Part shown: positions 18,855 through 27,743 of the stretch, in pieces
Numbering within the stretch: the stretch's first letter is position 1
Layout: each line of letters opens with the position of its first letter
Assembly (NCBI RefSeq): GCF_001673365.1
Contig: NZ_LZLS01000138.1
Coordinates: 1-48,715, forward strand
From: Mycobacterium asiaticum
GTDB lineage: Bacteria; Actinomycetota; Actinomycetes; Mycobacteriales; Mycobacteriaceae
Reading direction: 5' to 3'
DNA length: 48,715 nucleotides
Notes under the pieces: model-generated
Told to the model about the DNA's origin: nothing
Databases searched by the model: none
What the model saw: the letters and a program-made list of their open reading frames with translations, nothing else
Made by a program: the position numbers and the translations under genes

Positions 18855-20971
18855 CCTCAACTGACGATCCGGATGCACGGGCCGGCGAGGTCGAGGCCCA
18901 GCTGACCGACGACGAGCGGTTCGCCCTGCTGGTCGGGGTGATGGGCGCCGGAGATCTATGGCCGTTGCGTGATGAAAGGATCCCGCCGGACGCGCAGATG
19001 AGCGCCGCGTACGTGCCAGGAATTCCCAGGCTCGGAGTTCCGGCACTGCAGATGAGCGACGCGGGCCTCGGGGTCACCAATCCCGGATTCCGCCCGGACG
19101 ATACCGCTACGGCGCTACCGGCGGGCCTGGCGCTGGCGGCCAGCTTCAACCCGGCGCTCGCCCGCGCCGCCGGTTCGGTGATCGGCGCCGAAGCACGCAG
19201 TCGCGGTCTCAACGTGCAACTGGCCGGTGCCATGAACCTGGCCCGCGACCCGCGCAATGGCCGCAACTTCGAATACCTCTCCGAGGACCCGCTTTTGACC
19301 GGCGTCATGGCCGCCGAGCAGATCATCGGGATCCAGGAACACGGCGTCATCTCGACCACCAAACACTTCTCGCTGAATTGCAACGAGACCAACCGCCATT
19401 GGCTGGACGCGGTCATCGATCCCGCCGCGCACCGAGAATCGGACCTGCTGGCCTTCCAGATCGCCATCGAGCGAGGCACCCCGGGTGCGATCATGGCTGC
19501 CTACAACAAGGTCAACGGCGCCTACTGCGCGGCTAACGCCGACCTGCTCAACGACGTGCTGAAAGGTGCCTGGGAATACCGGGGTTGGGTGATGTCGGAC
19601 TGGGGCGGCACACCGGGGTGGGAGTGCGCACTGCACGGCCTGGACCAGGAGTGCGGTGCCCAGATCGACGCGCTGCTCTGGCAGGCCGAGGCCTTCGGAG
19701 AGCCGCTGCGCACCGCCTACGCCGAAGGCCGGCTGCCCAAGGAACGGTTGTCGGATATGGCCCGGCGGATCCTACGTTCGATCTTCGCTGTCGGCCTGGA
19801 CCGTTGGCAGCCAGTCGCGGACCCAGATATGCAGGCGCACAACGAGATCGCCGCAGACATCGCGCGGCAGGGAATCGTGTTGCTGCAAAACCGGGGCGTT
19901 TTGCCGGTGACGGATGCCGGGCGTATCGCCGTGATCGGCGGTTATGCGCACCTCGGCGTGCCGGCCGGGTTCGGTTCCAGCACCGTCGTGCCGGCGGGCG
20001 GCTACGCCGAGGTGATCCCGATCGGCGGAGTCGGTCTGGAAGCGGGACTGCGCAATCTGTACCTGCACCCGTCCAGCCCGCTGGAAGCGTTGAAGGAGCA
20101 ATTCCCAACTGCGCAAATCGATTTCGATCCCGGAGTCAACCCGGCCGAGGCGGTGTTGGCGGCCCGCGGGGCCGACGTCGCGATTGTCTTCGCTGCCCGG
20201 GCCGAAGGCGAGGGTTTCGACAGCGTCGACCTGTCGTTGCCCTGGGGCCAGGACGCGCTGATCGCCGCCGTCGGTGCGGCCAACCCGAATACCGTGGTGG
20301 TGCTGCAGACCGGGAACCCGGTAGCCATGGGATGGCGCGATTCGGTAAACGCGATCGTGCAGGCGTGGTACCCCGGCCAGTGCGGCGGCCGCGTCATCGC
20401 GGAAATACTTGCCGGACAGGTGAATCCGTCGGGCCGGTTGCCGATCACGTTTCCGATCGGTCTTGCCCAGCTGCCACGCCCGGAACTGCCGCGGCCCGAA
20501 TGGCCACTGGGCGAGCCGACCATCATCGAGTACTTCGAGGGCGCCGACGTCGGCTACCGCTGGTTTGCGCGCACGGGGGAGGCCCCGCTATTCGCGTTCG
20601 GTCACGGCTTGTCCTACACGACTTTCGAGTACCGCGACCTCGAGGTGATCGGCGATGAGACCGTCACTGCTACCTTCACCGTGCTCAACAGCGGACAACG
20701 CGGCGGGGCCGATGTGCCGCAGCTGTATCTGACCGCCGCTCCCGGTGATCAACGGTTGCGGTTGCTGGGCTTCGAGCGGGTCGAACTCGAACCCGGTCGG
20801 TCTCGTCGGGTCAGCATCGAAGCGGATCCGCGCCTACTGGCCCGCTATGACGGCGGGGCCAGGGCGTGGCGGATCGCAGCGGGGTTACACACGGTAGCGG
20901 TCGGCGCCTCGGCCGTGAACCTGACGCTGGTCGACGAGATCGAACTGGCCGGCCGTACGTTCGGATGCTGA
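18851..20971 (+). CDS. bglS: Glycoside hydrolase family 3 beta-glucosidase
   Basis: This 706-residue protein has the GH3 N-terminal barrel (about 15-300), the C-terminal alpha/beta sandwich (about 335-560) and a fibronectin III-like domain (about 610-700). The nucleophile motif VMSDWGG gives Asp250; the barrel also has LARDPRNGRNFEYLSEDP and STTKHFSLNCNE, typical of substrate-binding loops. No signal peptide is visible, so it probably acts on imported or cytosolic beta-glucosides. The GTG at 18851 overlaps the upstream stop; the longer frame from 18566 would overlap the metallohydrolase gene. The last codons form one arm of a strong hairpin. Confidence 0.92.
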   Translation: MTSTDDPDARAGEVEAQLTDDERFALLVGVMGAGDLWPLRDERIPPDAQMSAAYVPGIPRLGVPALQMSDAGLGVTNPGFRPDDTATALPAGLALAASFNPALARAAGSVIGAEARSRGLNVQLAGAMNLARDPRNGRNFEYLSEDPLLTGVMAAEQIIGIQEHGVISTTKHFSLNCNETNRHWLDAVIDPAAHRESDLLAFQIAIERGTPGAIMAAYNKVNGAYCAANADLLNDVLKGAWEYRGWVMSDWGGTPGWECALHGLDQECGAQIDALLWQAEAFGEPLRTAYAEGRLPKERLSDMARRILRSIFAVGLDRWQPVADPDMQAHNEIAADIARQGIVLLQNRGVLPVTDAGRIAVIGGYAHLGVPAGFGSSTVVPAGGYAEVIPIGGVGLEAGLRNLYLHPSSPLEALKEQFPTAQIDFDPGVNPAEAVLAARGADVAIVFAARAEGEGFDSVDLSLPWGQDALIAAVGAANPNTVVVLQTGNPVAMGWRDSVNAIVQAWYPGQCGGRVIAEILAGQVNPSGRLPITFPIGLAQLPRPELPRPEWPLGEPTIIEYFEGADVGYRWFARTGEAPLFAFGHGLSYTTFEYRDLEVIGDETVTATFTVLNSGQRGGADVPQLYLTAAPGDQRLRLLGFERVELEPGRSRRVSIEADPRLLARYDGGARAWRIAAGLHTVAVGASAVNLTLVDEIELAGRTFGC

Positions 20972-20998
20972 GGGGCGCGTCCGAACGTACGACCGGCC
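20947..20998. terminator. Bidirectional hairpin between bglS and mymT
   Basis: Arms at 20947-20965 and 20980-20998 pair over 19 positions with a single mismatch (20953/20992), around a 14-base loop containing the bglS stop. The left arm is the last codons of bglS. No U-tract follows, as is usual for mycobacterial hairpins. Its place between convergent genes fits a terminator serving both. Confidence 0.7.
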
Positions 20999-21006
20999 TG
21001 CTAGAC

Positions 21007-21153
21007 CTACTTGACGGGGACGAGTTCTTCGCCGCAGGTGCAGCGGTAGGCCTCAGTGGCGCCGGAGCAGTGGCATGGAGCCTCAATGCGAACGCGACAG
21101 CCGCAGCCCTCGTGGCCACAGGTCAACACGGTTCCAGCTTCGTGAGTTGCCAT
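21007..21153 (-). CDS. mymT: Copper metallothionein MymT
   Basis: This 48-residue Cys-rich protein has seven Cys (12, 17, 19, 27, 29, 38, 40), arranged as [13 protein letters not shown] and RCTCGEE, matching the mycobacterial Cu(I)-binding metallothionein MymT, which buffers cytosolic copper. The start is the ATG at 21153, with GAAGGTGA about eight bases upstream. The M. tuberculosis protein, as I recall it, begins a few codons earlier; here the upstream ATG is out of frame, so the short form is the only option. A RicR-type operator lies 48-62 bases upstream and the repressor gene ricR is 2 kb away, so copper induction is expected. Confidence 0.93.
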   Translation of the reverse strand: MATHEAGTVLTCGHEGCGCRVRIEAPCHCSGATEAYRCTCGEELVPVK

Positions 21154-21200
21154 TAGGTATCACCTTCATCTGTCGTGGGTTGATTCCGCCTCCGAGTATA

Positions 21201-21215
21201 TACCCCTTGGGGGTA
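21201..21215 (-). promoter_or_regulatory. RicR operator upstream of mymT
   Basis: TACCC-CTTGG-GGGTA matches the RicR/CsoR-class palindrome TACCC-N5-GGGTA exactly. RicR represses mymT in low copper and releases DNA when Cu(I) binds. The second copy in this window lies before ricR itself. Confidence 0.88.
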
Positions 21216-21350
21216 CGGGTAAATAGGGCTAGCACGGCGCCGGCGTTAGGGAAATGCCCGGCGAAGCGAACCCGCAAACCGTCTGGCTCTTGTGGGCAGT
21301 CTCGGCGGCCGTCGAGGTCAGCGATGCCGCCGCGCGGGTGTTCGTGGTTT

Positions 21351-21444
21351 GAGTGTGAGCTGACGGCATTCAGTGTTCCGTCAGGGTTGGAATTTCCCGA
21401 TTTTCCCGCCGTATCGGCACACTCAACGCCGACGATTCACACTC
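21351..21444. repeat. Imperfect long inverted repeat downstream of ilvD
   Basis: The sequence from 21351 rightwards and the reverse complement from 21444 leftwards both begin GAGTGTGA and match at 23 of the first 30 positions, including a second AGTGT block. Such a fold could terminate ilvD transcription or be a dispersed intergenic element; the sequence alone does not decide. Confidence 0.6.
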
Positions 21445-21477
21445 GTAGCAAAGGCTGGGCTCGTAGCAAAGAGTGGG
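21442..21477. repeat. Two tandem 18-bp repeats at the 3' end of ilvD
   Basis: CTCGTAGCAAAGGCTGGG (21442-21459) is followed directly by a copy differing at two bases (21460-21477). The second unit abuts the ilvD stop codon at 21478-21480. Confidence 0.8.
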
Positions 21478-23172
21478 CTAGGTGCAGACCGCGCCGATCG
21501 CGGCGGACCCGACGAGCTTGACGTACTTGGCCAGCACGCCCGTCTTGTACCGCGGCGGAGGAGGAGTGAAATCCGTTTGCCGAGAAGCGAATTCGTCAGG
21601 ATCAACCAATACGTCGAGGGTTTGCTTAGCCACGTCGAGACGTATTTGGTCGCCGTCCCGCAAGAAAGCGATGGGTCCGGCGTCGACGGCCTCGGGCGCG
21701 ATGTGTCCCACGCACAGGCCCGTCGTCCCGCCGGAGAACCGGCCGTCGGTAAGCAACAGCACGTCCTTGCCCAGCCCGGCGCCTTTGATGGCGCCGGTGA
21801 TGGCCAGCATCTCGCGCATTCCGGGACCGCCCTTGGGTCCTTCGTAGCGGATCACCACTGCGTCGCCGTTGGTGATCGTGCCGTCCTCCAAAGCGTCGAG
21901 GGCCGCCCGCTCGCCGTCGAAAACCCTTGCGGTGCCCTCGAATACGTCGGAATCGAAACCGGCGGACTTGACCACCGCGCCTTCGGGTGCCAGCGATCCG
22001 CGCAGGATGGTGATGCCGCCGGTGGGGTGGATCGGGTTGCTCAGCGCGCGCAGTACCTTGCCGTCCGGGTCCGGCGGGGCGATGTCGGCCAAGTTTTCGG
22101 CGACGGTCTTGCCCGTCACCGTCAGGCAGTCGCCGTGCAGCAGCCCGGCGTCCAACAAGGCTTTCATCATCACGGGCACACCACCGATGTGGTCGACATG
22201 CGACATGACGTGCCGGCCGAATGGCTTGACGTCGGCCAGGTGCGGCACCTTCGAGCCGATCCGGCTGAAGTCGTCGAGGGACAGTTCCACCTCGGACTCA
22301 TAGGCGATGGCCAGCAGGTGCAGCACCGCGTTGGTCGAGCCACCGAACGCCATCACCACCGCGATCGCGTTCTCGAAAGCCTCCCGGGTCAGGATGTCGC
22401 GCGCGGTGATGCCCTGGCGCAGCAGTTCGATGACGGCCTGACCGCTGCGACGGGCAAACCCGTCGCGACGCCGGTCAGTGGCCGGAGGCGCAGCGCTGCC
22501 CGGCAGCGACATGCCCAGTGCTTCGGCGGCGCTGGCCATGGTGTTGGCGGTGTACATGCCGCCGCAGGCCCCCTCGCCGGGACAGATGGCCCGCTCGATC
22601 GCGTCGACGTCCTCACGGCTCATCAGCCCGCGCGAGCACGCGCCAACCGCCTCGAAGGCGTCGATGATGGTGACCTCACGTTCGCTGCCGTCGGACAGCT
22701 TGGCCACTCCCGGCAGGATCGAGCCCGCGTAGAGGAACACCGACGCCAGGTCCAAACGGGCGGCGGCCATCAGCATCCCGGGCAGCGACTTGTCGCAGCC
22801 GGCCAACAGCACCGAGCCGTCCAGCCGCTCGGCCTGCATCACGGTCTCGACGCTGTCCGCGATCACTTCGCGGGAGACCAGCGAGAAATGCATGCCCTCA
22901 TGGCCCATCGAGATGCCGTCGGAAACCGAGATGGTGCCGAACTCCAGCGGGTAGCCCCCCGCCTGAAAAACGCCTTCTTTCACGGCCTTGGCCAACCGGT
23001 CGAGGGACAGGTTGCACGGGGTGATCTCGTTCCAGGACGACGCGACCCCGATCTGGGCCTTGGCGAAGTCCTCGTCGCCCATTCCTACCGCCCGCAGCAT
23101 CCCGCGGGCTGCGGCCTTTTCCAGGCCATCGGTGACGTCGCGACTACGGGGTTTGATGTCGGCTTGGGGCAT
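21478..23172 (-). CDS. ilvD: Dihydroxy-acid dehydratase
   Basis: This 564-residue enzyme dehydrates 2,3-dihydroxy-3-methylbutanoate (and the methylpentanoate) to the 2-oxo acid, the third step of valine/isoleucine synthesis. Iron-sulfur cluster Cys are seen at 53 (EITPCN), 126 (AGCDKSLPG) and 203 ([10 protein letters not shown]), as in the IlvD/Edd family. [11 protein letters not shown] near residue 470 is the conserved C-terminal motif. It is divergent from ricR with 90 bases between. Fe-S dehydratases are classic targets of copper toxicity, which may explain the conserved position between two copper-response genes (inference). Confidence 0.96.
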   Translation of the reverse strand: MPQADIKPRSRDVTDGLEKAAARGMLRAVGMGDEDFAKAQIGVASSWNEITPCNLSLDRLAKAVKEGVFQAGGYPLEFGTISVSDGISMGHEGMHFSLVSREVIADSVETVMQAERLDGSVLLAGCDKSLPGMLMAAARLDLASVFLYAGSILPGVAKLSDGSEREVTIIDAFEAVGACSRGLMSREDVDAIERAICPGEGACGGMYTANTMASAAEALGMSLPGSAAPPATDRRRDGFARRSGQAVIELLRQGITARDILTREAFENAIAVVMAFGGSTNAVLHLLAIAYESEVELSLDDFSRIGSKVPHLADVKPFGRHVMSHVDHIGGVPVMMKALLDAGLLHGDCLTVTGKTVAENLADIAPPDPDGKVLRALSNPIHPTGGITILRGSLAPEGAVVKSAGFDSDVFEGTARVFDGERAALDALEDGTITNGDAVVIRYEGPKGGPGMREMLAITGAIKGAGLGKDVLLLTDGRFSGGTTGLCVGHIAPEAVDAGPIAFLRDGDQIRLDVAKQTLDVLVDPDEFASRQTDFTPPPPRYKTGVLAKYVKLVGSAAIGAVCT

Positions 23173-23229
23173 CCTGCAAGTATGCGGTGCGCCGCCACCG
23201 CGCCAAAATCAATTTCCGCCTGGAGCTGA

Positions 23230-23244
23230 TACCCTCGTGGGGTA
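23230..23244 (+). promoter_or_regulatory. RicR operator upstream of ricR (autoregulatory)
   Basis: TACCC-TCGTG-GGGTA fits the same TACCC-N5-GGGTA palindrome as the mymT operator, with identical arms and a different spacer. It ends 18 bases before the ricR ATG, overlapping the expected promoter region, and also lies upstream of divergent ilvD (58 bases from its start). Confidence 0.88.
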
Positions 23245-23262
23245 TAAGGGTTGGGAGAGTAG

Positions 23263-23565
23263 ATGACAACACCACACGGGTACACCCAGCAGAAGGACAA
23301 CTACGCCAAGCGGCTGCGCCGTATCGAAGGCCAGGTGCGCGGCATCGCGCGCATGATCGACGAGGACAAATACTGCATCGACGTCCTCACTCAGATCAGC
23401 GCCGTCAACAGCGCGCTGCGGTCGGTGGCGCTGAACCTGCTCGACGAGCACCTGAACCACTGCGTGACCCGTGCCGTTGCCGAAGGTGGACCCGACGGCC
23501 CCGAAGAGGCCAATGCCAAGCTAGCCGAGGCTTCCGCGGCTATCGCACGCCTGGTTCGTTCCTAA
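23263..23565 (+). CDS. ricR: Copper-responsive repressor RicR (CsoR/DUF156 family)
   Basis: This 100-residue all-helical CsoR-family repressor has Cu(I) ligands Cys38 (KYCIDVLTQ), His63 and Cys67 (DEHLNHCV), the C-H-C set of copper sensors. RLRRIEGQVRGIARM is the conserved DNA-contact helix. GGGAGAG lies a few bases before the ATG. The gene corresponds to Rv0190 by order (after ilvD) and by the operator immediately upstream; the mymT operator in the same window supports assignment to RicR rather than CsoR, which in M. tuberculosis sits elsewhere with ctpV. Confidence 0.93.
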   Translation: MTTPHGYTQQKDNYAKRLRRIEGQVRGIARMIDEDKYCIDVLTQISAVNSALRSVALNLLDEHLNHCVTRAVAEGGPDGPEEANAKLAEASAAIARLVRS

Positions 23566-23676
23566 CCGGGCGTGTTGGCCCCGCTATGTGGGGTAAACGC
23601 TCAGTCGGTGCGTACGGTTAGGGATGCCTATTCGCGCCAGTAGCTACCCGCGCTGGGCGATTTCGCCACAGACACC

Positions 23677-24945
23677 ATGACTGCCATGACTGCCGAACCC
23701 GCAACTGCGCGAACGTGGACGCCACGGATCGCGGTTCAACTGACGGTTCTGTCGGCCGCGGCTTTCATCTATGTCACGGCCGAGTTATTGCCGGTAGGCG
23801 CAATGTCGGCGATGGCGCGCAACCTCGATGTGAGCGTCGTTCTGGTGGGGACGTTGCTGTCGTGGTACGCCGCGGTTGCCGCGGTGACGACGGTTCCCCT
23901 GGTGCGCTGGACGGCCCACTGGCCGCGGCGGCGGACACTGCTGCTCAGCCTGGTGTGCCTGACCGTCTCGCAGCTGATCTCGGCCCTGGCGCCGAACTTC
24001 GCGGTGTTGGCGGCCGGTCGGGTGCTCTGCGCGGTGACGCACGGTCTGCTTTGGTCGGTAATCGCTCCGATCGCCATCCGATTGGTGCCGGCCAGCCACG
24101 CCGGCCGCGCGACCATGTCGATCTACGTCGGTACCAGCCTTGCGCTGGTGATCGGCAGTCCGCTGACCGCGGCATTGAGCCTGATGTGGGGATGGCGACT
24201 GGCGGCCGTCTGCATCACCGTCGCCGCCGCCGTCATCACCGTCGCAGCCCGTCTGGTGCTGCCCGAGATGACCCTGAGTGCCGATCAGCTGCAATATGTC
24301 GGTCGGCAGTCGACGCACCATCGCAATCGGGCGCTGATCATCGTCAGCCTGATCACCATGGTCGGCGTCACGGGGCACTTCGTTTCGTACACCTACATCG
24401 TGGTGGTCATCCGTCAGGTGGTGGGCGTGCGGGGCCCCAACGTCGCGTGGGTGCTGGCGGCCTATGGCATCGCCGGCGTGCTCGCGGTCGCGATGGTGGC
24501 GCGAGCGCTGGACCGCCGTCCCAAAGGCGCGATCCTGTGCTGCATGGCCGGGCTGACGGCAGCTCTTGCGCTGCTGAGTGCGTTGGCGTTCGGCTGGCAC
24601 CGCTCCGCGGTGACGGCGCTGGTGGTCGGGACGGGCGCGATCGTGCTGTGGGGGGCCATGGCAACGGCGGTGTCGCCGATGTTGCAGGCCACGGCCATGC
24701 GGGCCGGGGCGGACGATCCCGACGGGGCCTCGGGTCTGTACGTCACCGCCTTCCAGGTCGGCATCATGGCCGGGTCACTGGCCGGCGGGCTGTTTTACGA
24801 GCGCAGTGTGGCGATGATGCTCACCGCGTCGGCCGGCCTGATGGGGGTTGCGTTGTTGGCGATGGCCGCGACCAGACCGATCGTGGACGCCCGTGCACCT
24901 GCCCCCGAATCTGCCCATGCATCAGGAATCTCACAGAACGATTGA
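23677..24945 (+). CDS. MFS efflux transporter (Rv0191 type)
   Basis: This 422-residue protein has twelve predicted membrane helices and the major facilitator family 12-helix layout. The first helix (VLSAAAFIYVTAELLPVGAMSA, abbreviated here to its start VLSAAAF) is followed by the family pattern LLSWYAAVAAVTTVPLVRWT and basic loop RRRT. It resembles the arabinose/chloramphenicol exporter (SotB/Cml) branch. Either ATG 23677 or ATG 23686 could be the start; neither has a clear ribosome-binding site. It follows ricR by 111 bases on the same strand, with no operator of its own visible. Substrate unknown. Confidence 0.85.
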   Translation: MTAMTAEPATARTWTPRIAVQLTVLSAAAFIYVTAELLPVGAMSAMARNLDVSVVLVGTLLSWYAAVAAVTTVPLVRWTAHWPRRRTLLLSLVCLTVSQLISALAPNFAVLAAGRVLCAVTHGLLWSVIAPIAIRLVPASHAGRATMSIYVGTSLALVIGSPLTAALSLMWGWRLAAVCITVAAAVITVAARLVLPEMTLSADQLQYVGRQSTHHRNRALIIVSLITMVGVTGHFVSYTYIVVVIRQVVGVRGPNVAWVLAAYGIAGVLAVAMVARALDRRPKGAILCCMAGLTAALALLSALAFGWHRSAVTALVVGTGAIVLWGAMATAVSPMLQATAMRAGADDPDGASGLYVTAFQVGIMAGSLAGGLFYERSVAMMLTASAGLMGVALLAMAATRPIVDARAPAPESAHASGISQND

Positions 24946-25076
24946 CATCGCAGGTCAGCGCGGTGAACTGGCGTTCGTAACGGTCGCGTAGAGCTCGCCG
25001 AATGGCTAACCAGTGGCGCTGCTGTGCCAGACTGGGGCCAGTTTTGGTCTTAAGAAAGTGACCGGAGGGAAAGAAT

Positions 25077-26072
25077 ATGTCGCGCTGGATGGGGGACCGC
25101 ACGAGGGGCAGCGTCCTGGCCGCACTCAACGCATTCGCGGTGATTGCGGTGGCGGTGCTGGGTGCTGGCCCGGCGCTGGCCGACCCGGACGACGCACCCG
25201 GCGACCCCGGCCCGGTGGTCGCACCCGCCGACCCGCCCGCACCCGACCCAATGGCACTGCCGCCGCTTCCCGACCCGTTCGCGGTGCCCCCGGGCGACCC
25301 GGCTACGGTGCCGGTCGCATCCGGGCCCGTTGCGGGACAGGACCCCAGCCCGTTCGTCGGCGAGCCGCCGTTCCGCCCGCCCACGTTCAACCCGGTCAAC
25401 GGCGCGATGGTGGGGGTGGCAAAGCCGATCATCATCAACTTCGCGGTGCCGATCGCCGACCAGGCGATGGCCGAGCGGGCCGTGCACATCTCGTCGATTC
25501 CGCCGGTGCCCGGCAAGTTCTACTGGATGACGCCGTCCCAGCTGCGCTGGCGGCCGCTGTCCTTCTGGCCGGCCAACACCGCGGTCAACATCGACGCTGC
25601 CGGCACCAAGTCCAGCTTCCGTACCGGCGACGCCCTGGTAGCCACCGCCGACGACGCCACGCACCAGATGACGATCACCCGCAACGGGACCGTCGTGCAG
25701 ACCTTCCCGATGTCGATGGGCATGGCGTCCGGCGGCCACCAGACCCCGAACGGGACGTACTACGTGCTGGAGAAGATGCCCACGGTGGTGATGGACTCCT
25801 CGACCTACGGAGTGCCGGTGAACTCCGCCAACGGCTACAAAGTGACCGTGTCCGATGCCGTGCGGATCGACAACAGCGGCAACTTCGTGCACAGCGCGCC
25901 GTGGTCGGTCGGTGACCAGGGCAGGCGCAACGTCAGCCACGGCTGCATCAACCTGGCCCCGGCCAACGCCAAGTGGTTCTTCGACAACTTCGGCAGCGGT
26001 GATCCGGTCGTGGTGAAGAACTCCGTCGGCATCTACAACAAGCCGGACGGCGCCTCGGACTGGCAGCTCTAA
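25077..26072 (+). CDS. L,D-transpeptidase (LdtMt4 / Rv0192 type)
   Basis: This 331-residue exported enzyme has a signal peptide (about 1-35, ending ALA), a Pro/Asp-rich linker (about 36-95), an immunoglobulin-like domain (about 100-175) and the YkuD catalytic domain (about 180-315). The active-site motif SHGCINL has His288 and Cys290. L,D-transpeptidases form 3-3 cross-links in mycobacterial peptidoglycan and are inhibited by carbapenems. GGAGGG lies a few bases upstream of the ATG. The position after the Rv0191-type transporter fits Rv0192. Confidence 0.91.
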   Translation: MSRWMGDRTRGSVLAALNAFAVIAVAVLGAGPALADPDDAPGDPGPVVAPADPPAPDPMALPPLPDPFAVPPGDPATVPVASGPVAGQDPSPFVGEPPFRPPTFNPVNGAMVGVAKPIIINFAVPIADQAMAERAVHISSIPPVPGKFYWMTPSQLRWRPLSFWPANTAVNIDAAGTKSSFRTGDALVATADDATHQMTITRNGTVVQTFPMSMGMASGGHQTPNGTYYVLEKMPTVVMDSSTYGVPVNSANGYKVTVSDAVRIDNSGNFVHSAPWSVGDQGRRNVSHGCINLAPANAKWFFDNFGSGDPVVVKNSVGIYNKPDGASDWQL

Positions 26073-26087
26073 GACCTCTTCGCGGGG

Positions 26088-27743
26088 TTACCGGCCGGGC
26101 CAGCGCGTGTCCAGGATGTCGAGGATGTTGGGTTTGCCGGCGCGATAGCGTGCCTTGTCCGCAGCCTTGAACGGGCCCCACCACGGCGCCTGGAACAGCG
26201 TGACGATCTTGACCAACTGACCTGAGTAGCCCGACGCGTGCAGCACCGCGTTGGCGGCTTCCCGCCCACCCTCGTTTGCACCCTCCATCGTCGTGACGTT
26301 CTGGTCGGTCTGTATCCACTCGCCAGCGAGGAATAGGTTGTCGATCCCGGTGCCGGCCGTTGGTCGCCGTCCCCACGAGCCAGGGTCCTGAATGAACAGC
26401 GGCTCGTCGTTGCGCACGTTGGCGGTGCCCGAGTCGATGATCGCCGGGTCCAAAAACCACGAATGCAGCATCCCGTCGTCGAGCACATGACCGGTGTCGT
26501 TGAGGTGGGCCTTGATCTGTGCCCACGCTTCCTGCGCGATCTCGGTGGGCGTGCACTGCCGCGCACTTTTGCCGTTGAAGTTTCCGGGCGTGCTCCAGTC
26601 CGACAGGATCGCGGACAGACAGTCTTTGACGGTGCCGTCGCCGTACGTTGTGAGGCTGCGTTTCCAGAACTGTTCTTCGCTGATCGACGTGATGCCCCAG
26701 CCGGAGTCGACGTAGTTGACGTGTCCCTTGGTCACGTCGACGCGCTCCCTGAGATAGAACATCAGTCCGTTCATCCATTCGGTGCGCAGCTGCGCGACGT
26801 TGGCCAGGCCGGGGTCGGCGGCGATGACGTCGTCGGTGAGCACGGCGGCGAGCTTCTCGCAGGGGATCGCCGACACGTACCAATCTGCGTTGACGGGCTG
26901 CGGAAATCCGTTGCCGTCGACCACCGTTGCGGATGCGATGTGGTGGCCATTCGGTGTGAGACGCGAAAGTGCTTGCCCCACTCTGAATGTCACGCCCATT
27001 GAGGTGAGATGATCGACCCAGGGGTCGAGCCACTGAGAACTCGTCGGGCCGTTGAGTACCCGGTCGAAGCCTTTGCAGTCAGTGTCGTTGCCGAACAGCA
27101 GGATTGACCAGACCGAAGCCTCGCCCACCAGTCCGATCGAGTGTGCGCTGGCATCCCTGGATTTCGACGCCGCCAAGTTGCGGATGATCCCGTCAGCCAG
27201 GTAGCGGTTGTACTCGGCGGACCGCTTGTTCGCGCCGATGTAGTCCTCCCACGTCATGTGGTCCCATTGGCCGAGTTTGCGCTCGGTGCAACTGGTTACG
27301 TAGACGGCCAGCTTCTGTGCCGCGTAGGCGGCCTCCCACAGCGGCAGGCGGAACAGGGTCTGCAGGACAGTCGTGACGGACTCGATGAAGACCTTCGGGG
27401 TGATTGGGTTGGGAATGGTGGGCAGCGGAAACGGCAACGGAATCGTCAGATCCGCCCGGTTCAAACCGGAATGCAAGTACGAGGTGGCCCGGGTCAAGTT
27501 GTTCCAGACGCCGTTTCTGTTGCCGGAGAACGGGATTCGGCGCATCGTGTCGGTGACGTTGCGATAGAACCCGGGAAAGAAGCGGAAGCCGTGTTCGGCC
27601 GGCAGTGGCGTTGCGCCCGAGTTCGGCACCGGAATCGACCGCGCCTTGCCGCCGAGCGCTTTGCGTTCGTAGACCGTCACTGTGTAGCCGCGCTCGGCAA
27701 GCTCGTGGGCTGCGGTCAGCCCGGCTACACCGGCGCCGAACAC
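26088..27743 (-). CDS. FAD-dependent amine oxidase-type oxidoreductase, mature part
   Basis: The open frame covers 551 residues from a GTG at 27743, beginning with the FAD-binding motif VFGAGVAGLTAAHELAE (GxGxxG). It then has the acidic end of strand 2 (VTVYERKALGGKA) and a C-terminal FAD-contact segment (LFLAGEWIQTDQNVTTMEGA), as in the flavin amine oxidase/phytoene desaturase/hydroxysqualene dehydroxylase superfamily. A Tat signal peptide lies just upstream in another frame, so this is probably the frameshifted mature part of an exported flavoenzyme. The first beta-strand is cut if GTG 27743 is the real start. Substrate unknown; no counterpart at this site in M. tuberculosis as I recall. 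Confidence 0.8.
   Translation of the reverse strand: MFGAGVAGLTAAHELAERGYTVTVYERKALGGKARSIPVPNSGATPLPAEHGFRFFPGFYRNVTDTMRRIPFSGNRNGVWNNLTRATSYLHSGLNRADLTIPLPFPLPTIPNPITPKVFIESVTTVLQTLFRLPLWEAAYAAQKLAVYVTSCTERKLGQWDHMTWEDYIGANKRSAEYNRYLADGIIRNLAASKSRDASAHSIGLVGEASVWSILLFGNDTDCKGFDRVLNGPTSSQWLDPWVDHLTSMGVTFRVGQALSRLTPNGHHIASATVVDGNGFPQPVNADWYVSAIPCEKLAAVLTDDVIAADPGLANVAQLRTEWMNGLMFYLRERVDVTKGHVNYVDSGWGITSISEEQFWKRSLTTYGDGTVKDCLSAILSDWSTPGNFNGKSARQCTPTEIAQEAWAQIKAHLNDTGHVLDDGMLHSWFLDPAIIDSGTANVRNDEPLFIQDPGSWGRRPTAGTGIDNLFLAGEWIQTDQNVTTMEGANEGGREAANAVLHASGYSGQLVKIVTLFQAPWWGPFKAADKARYRAGKPNILDILDTRWPGR

Larger units (their letters stand above)
21154..21477. other. Intergenic region between mymT and ilvD
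   Basis: No convincing gene lies in these 324 bases. They hold the mymT ribosome-binding site and RicR operator (21201-21215), a long imperfect inverted repeat (21351-21444) and two 18-bp tandem repeats ending at the ilvD stop. In M. tuberculosis the genes Rv0187 and Rv0188 occupy this interval as I recall; nothing like them is visible here. Confidence 0.75.

Noticed and set aside
21373..23229. A 618-codon plus-strand frame opposite ilvD
   Set aside because: ilvD has all Fe-S and family motifs; the opposite frame is compositionally biased and has no recognisable domain.
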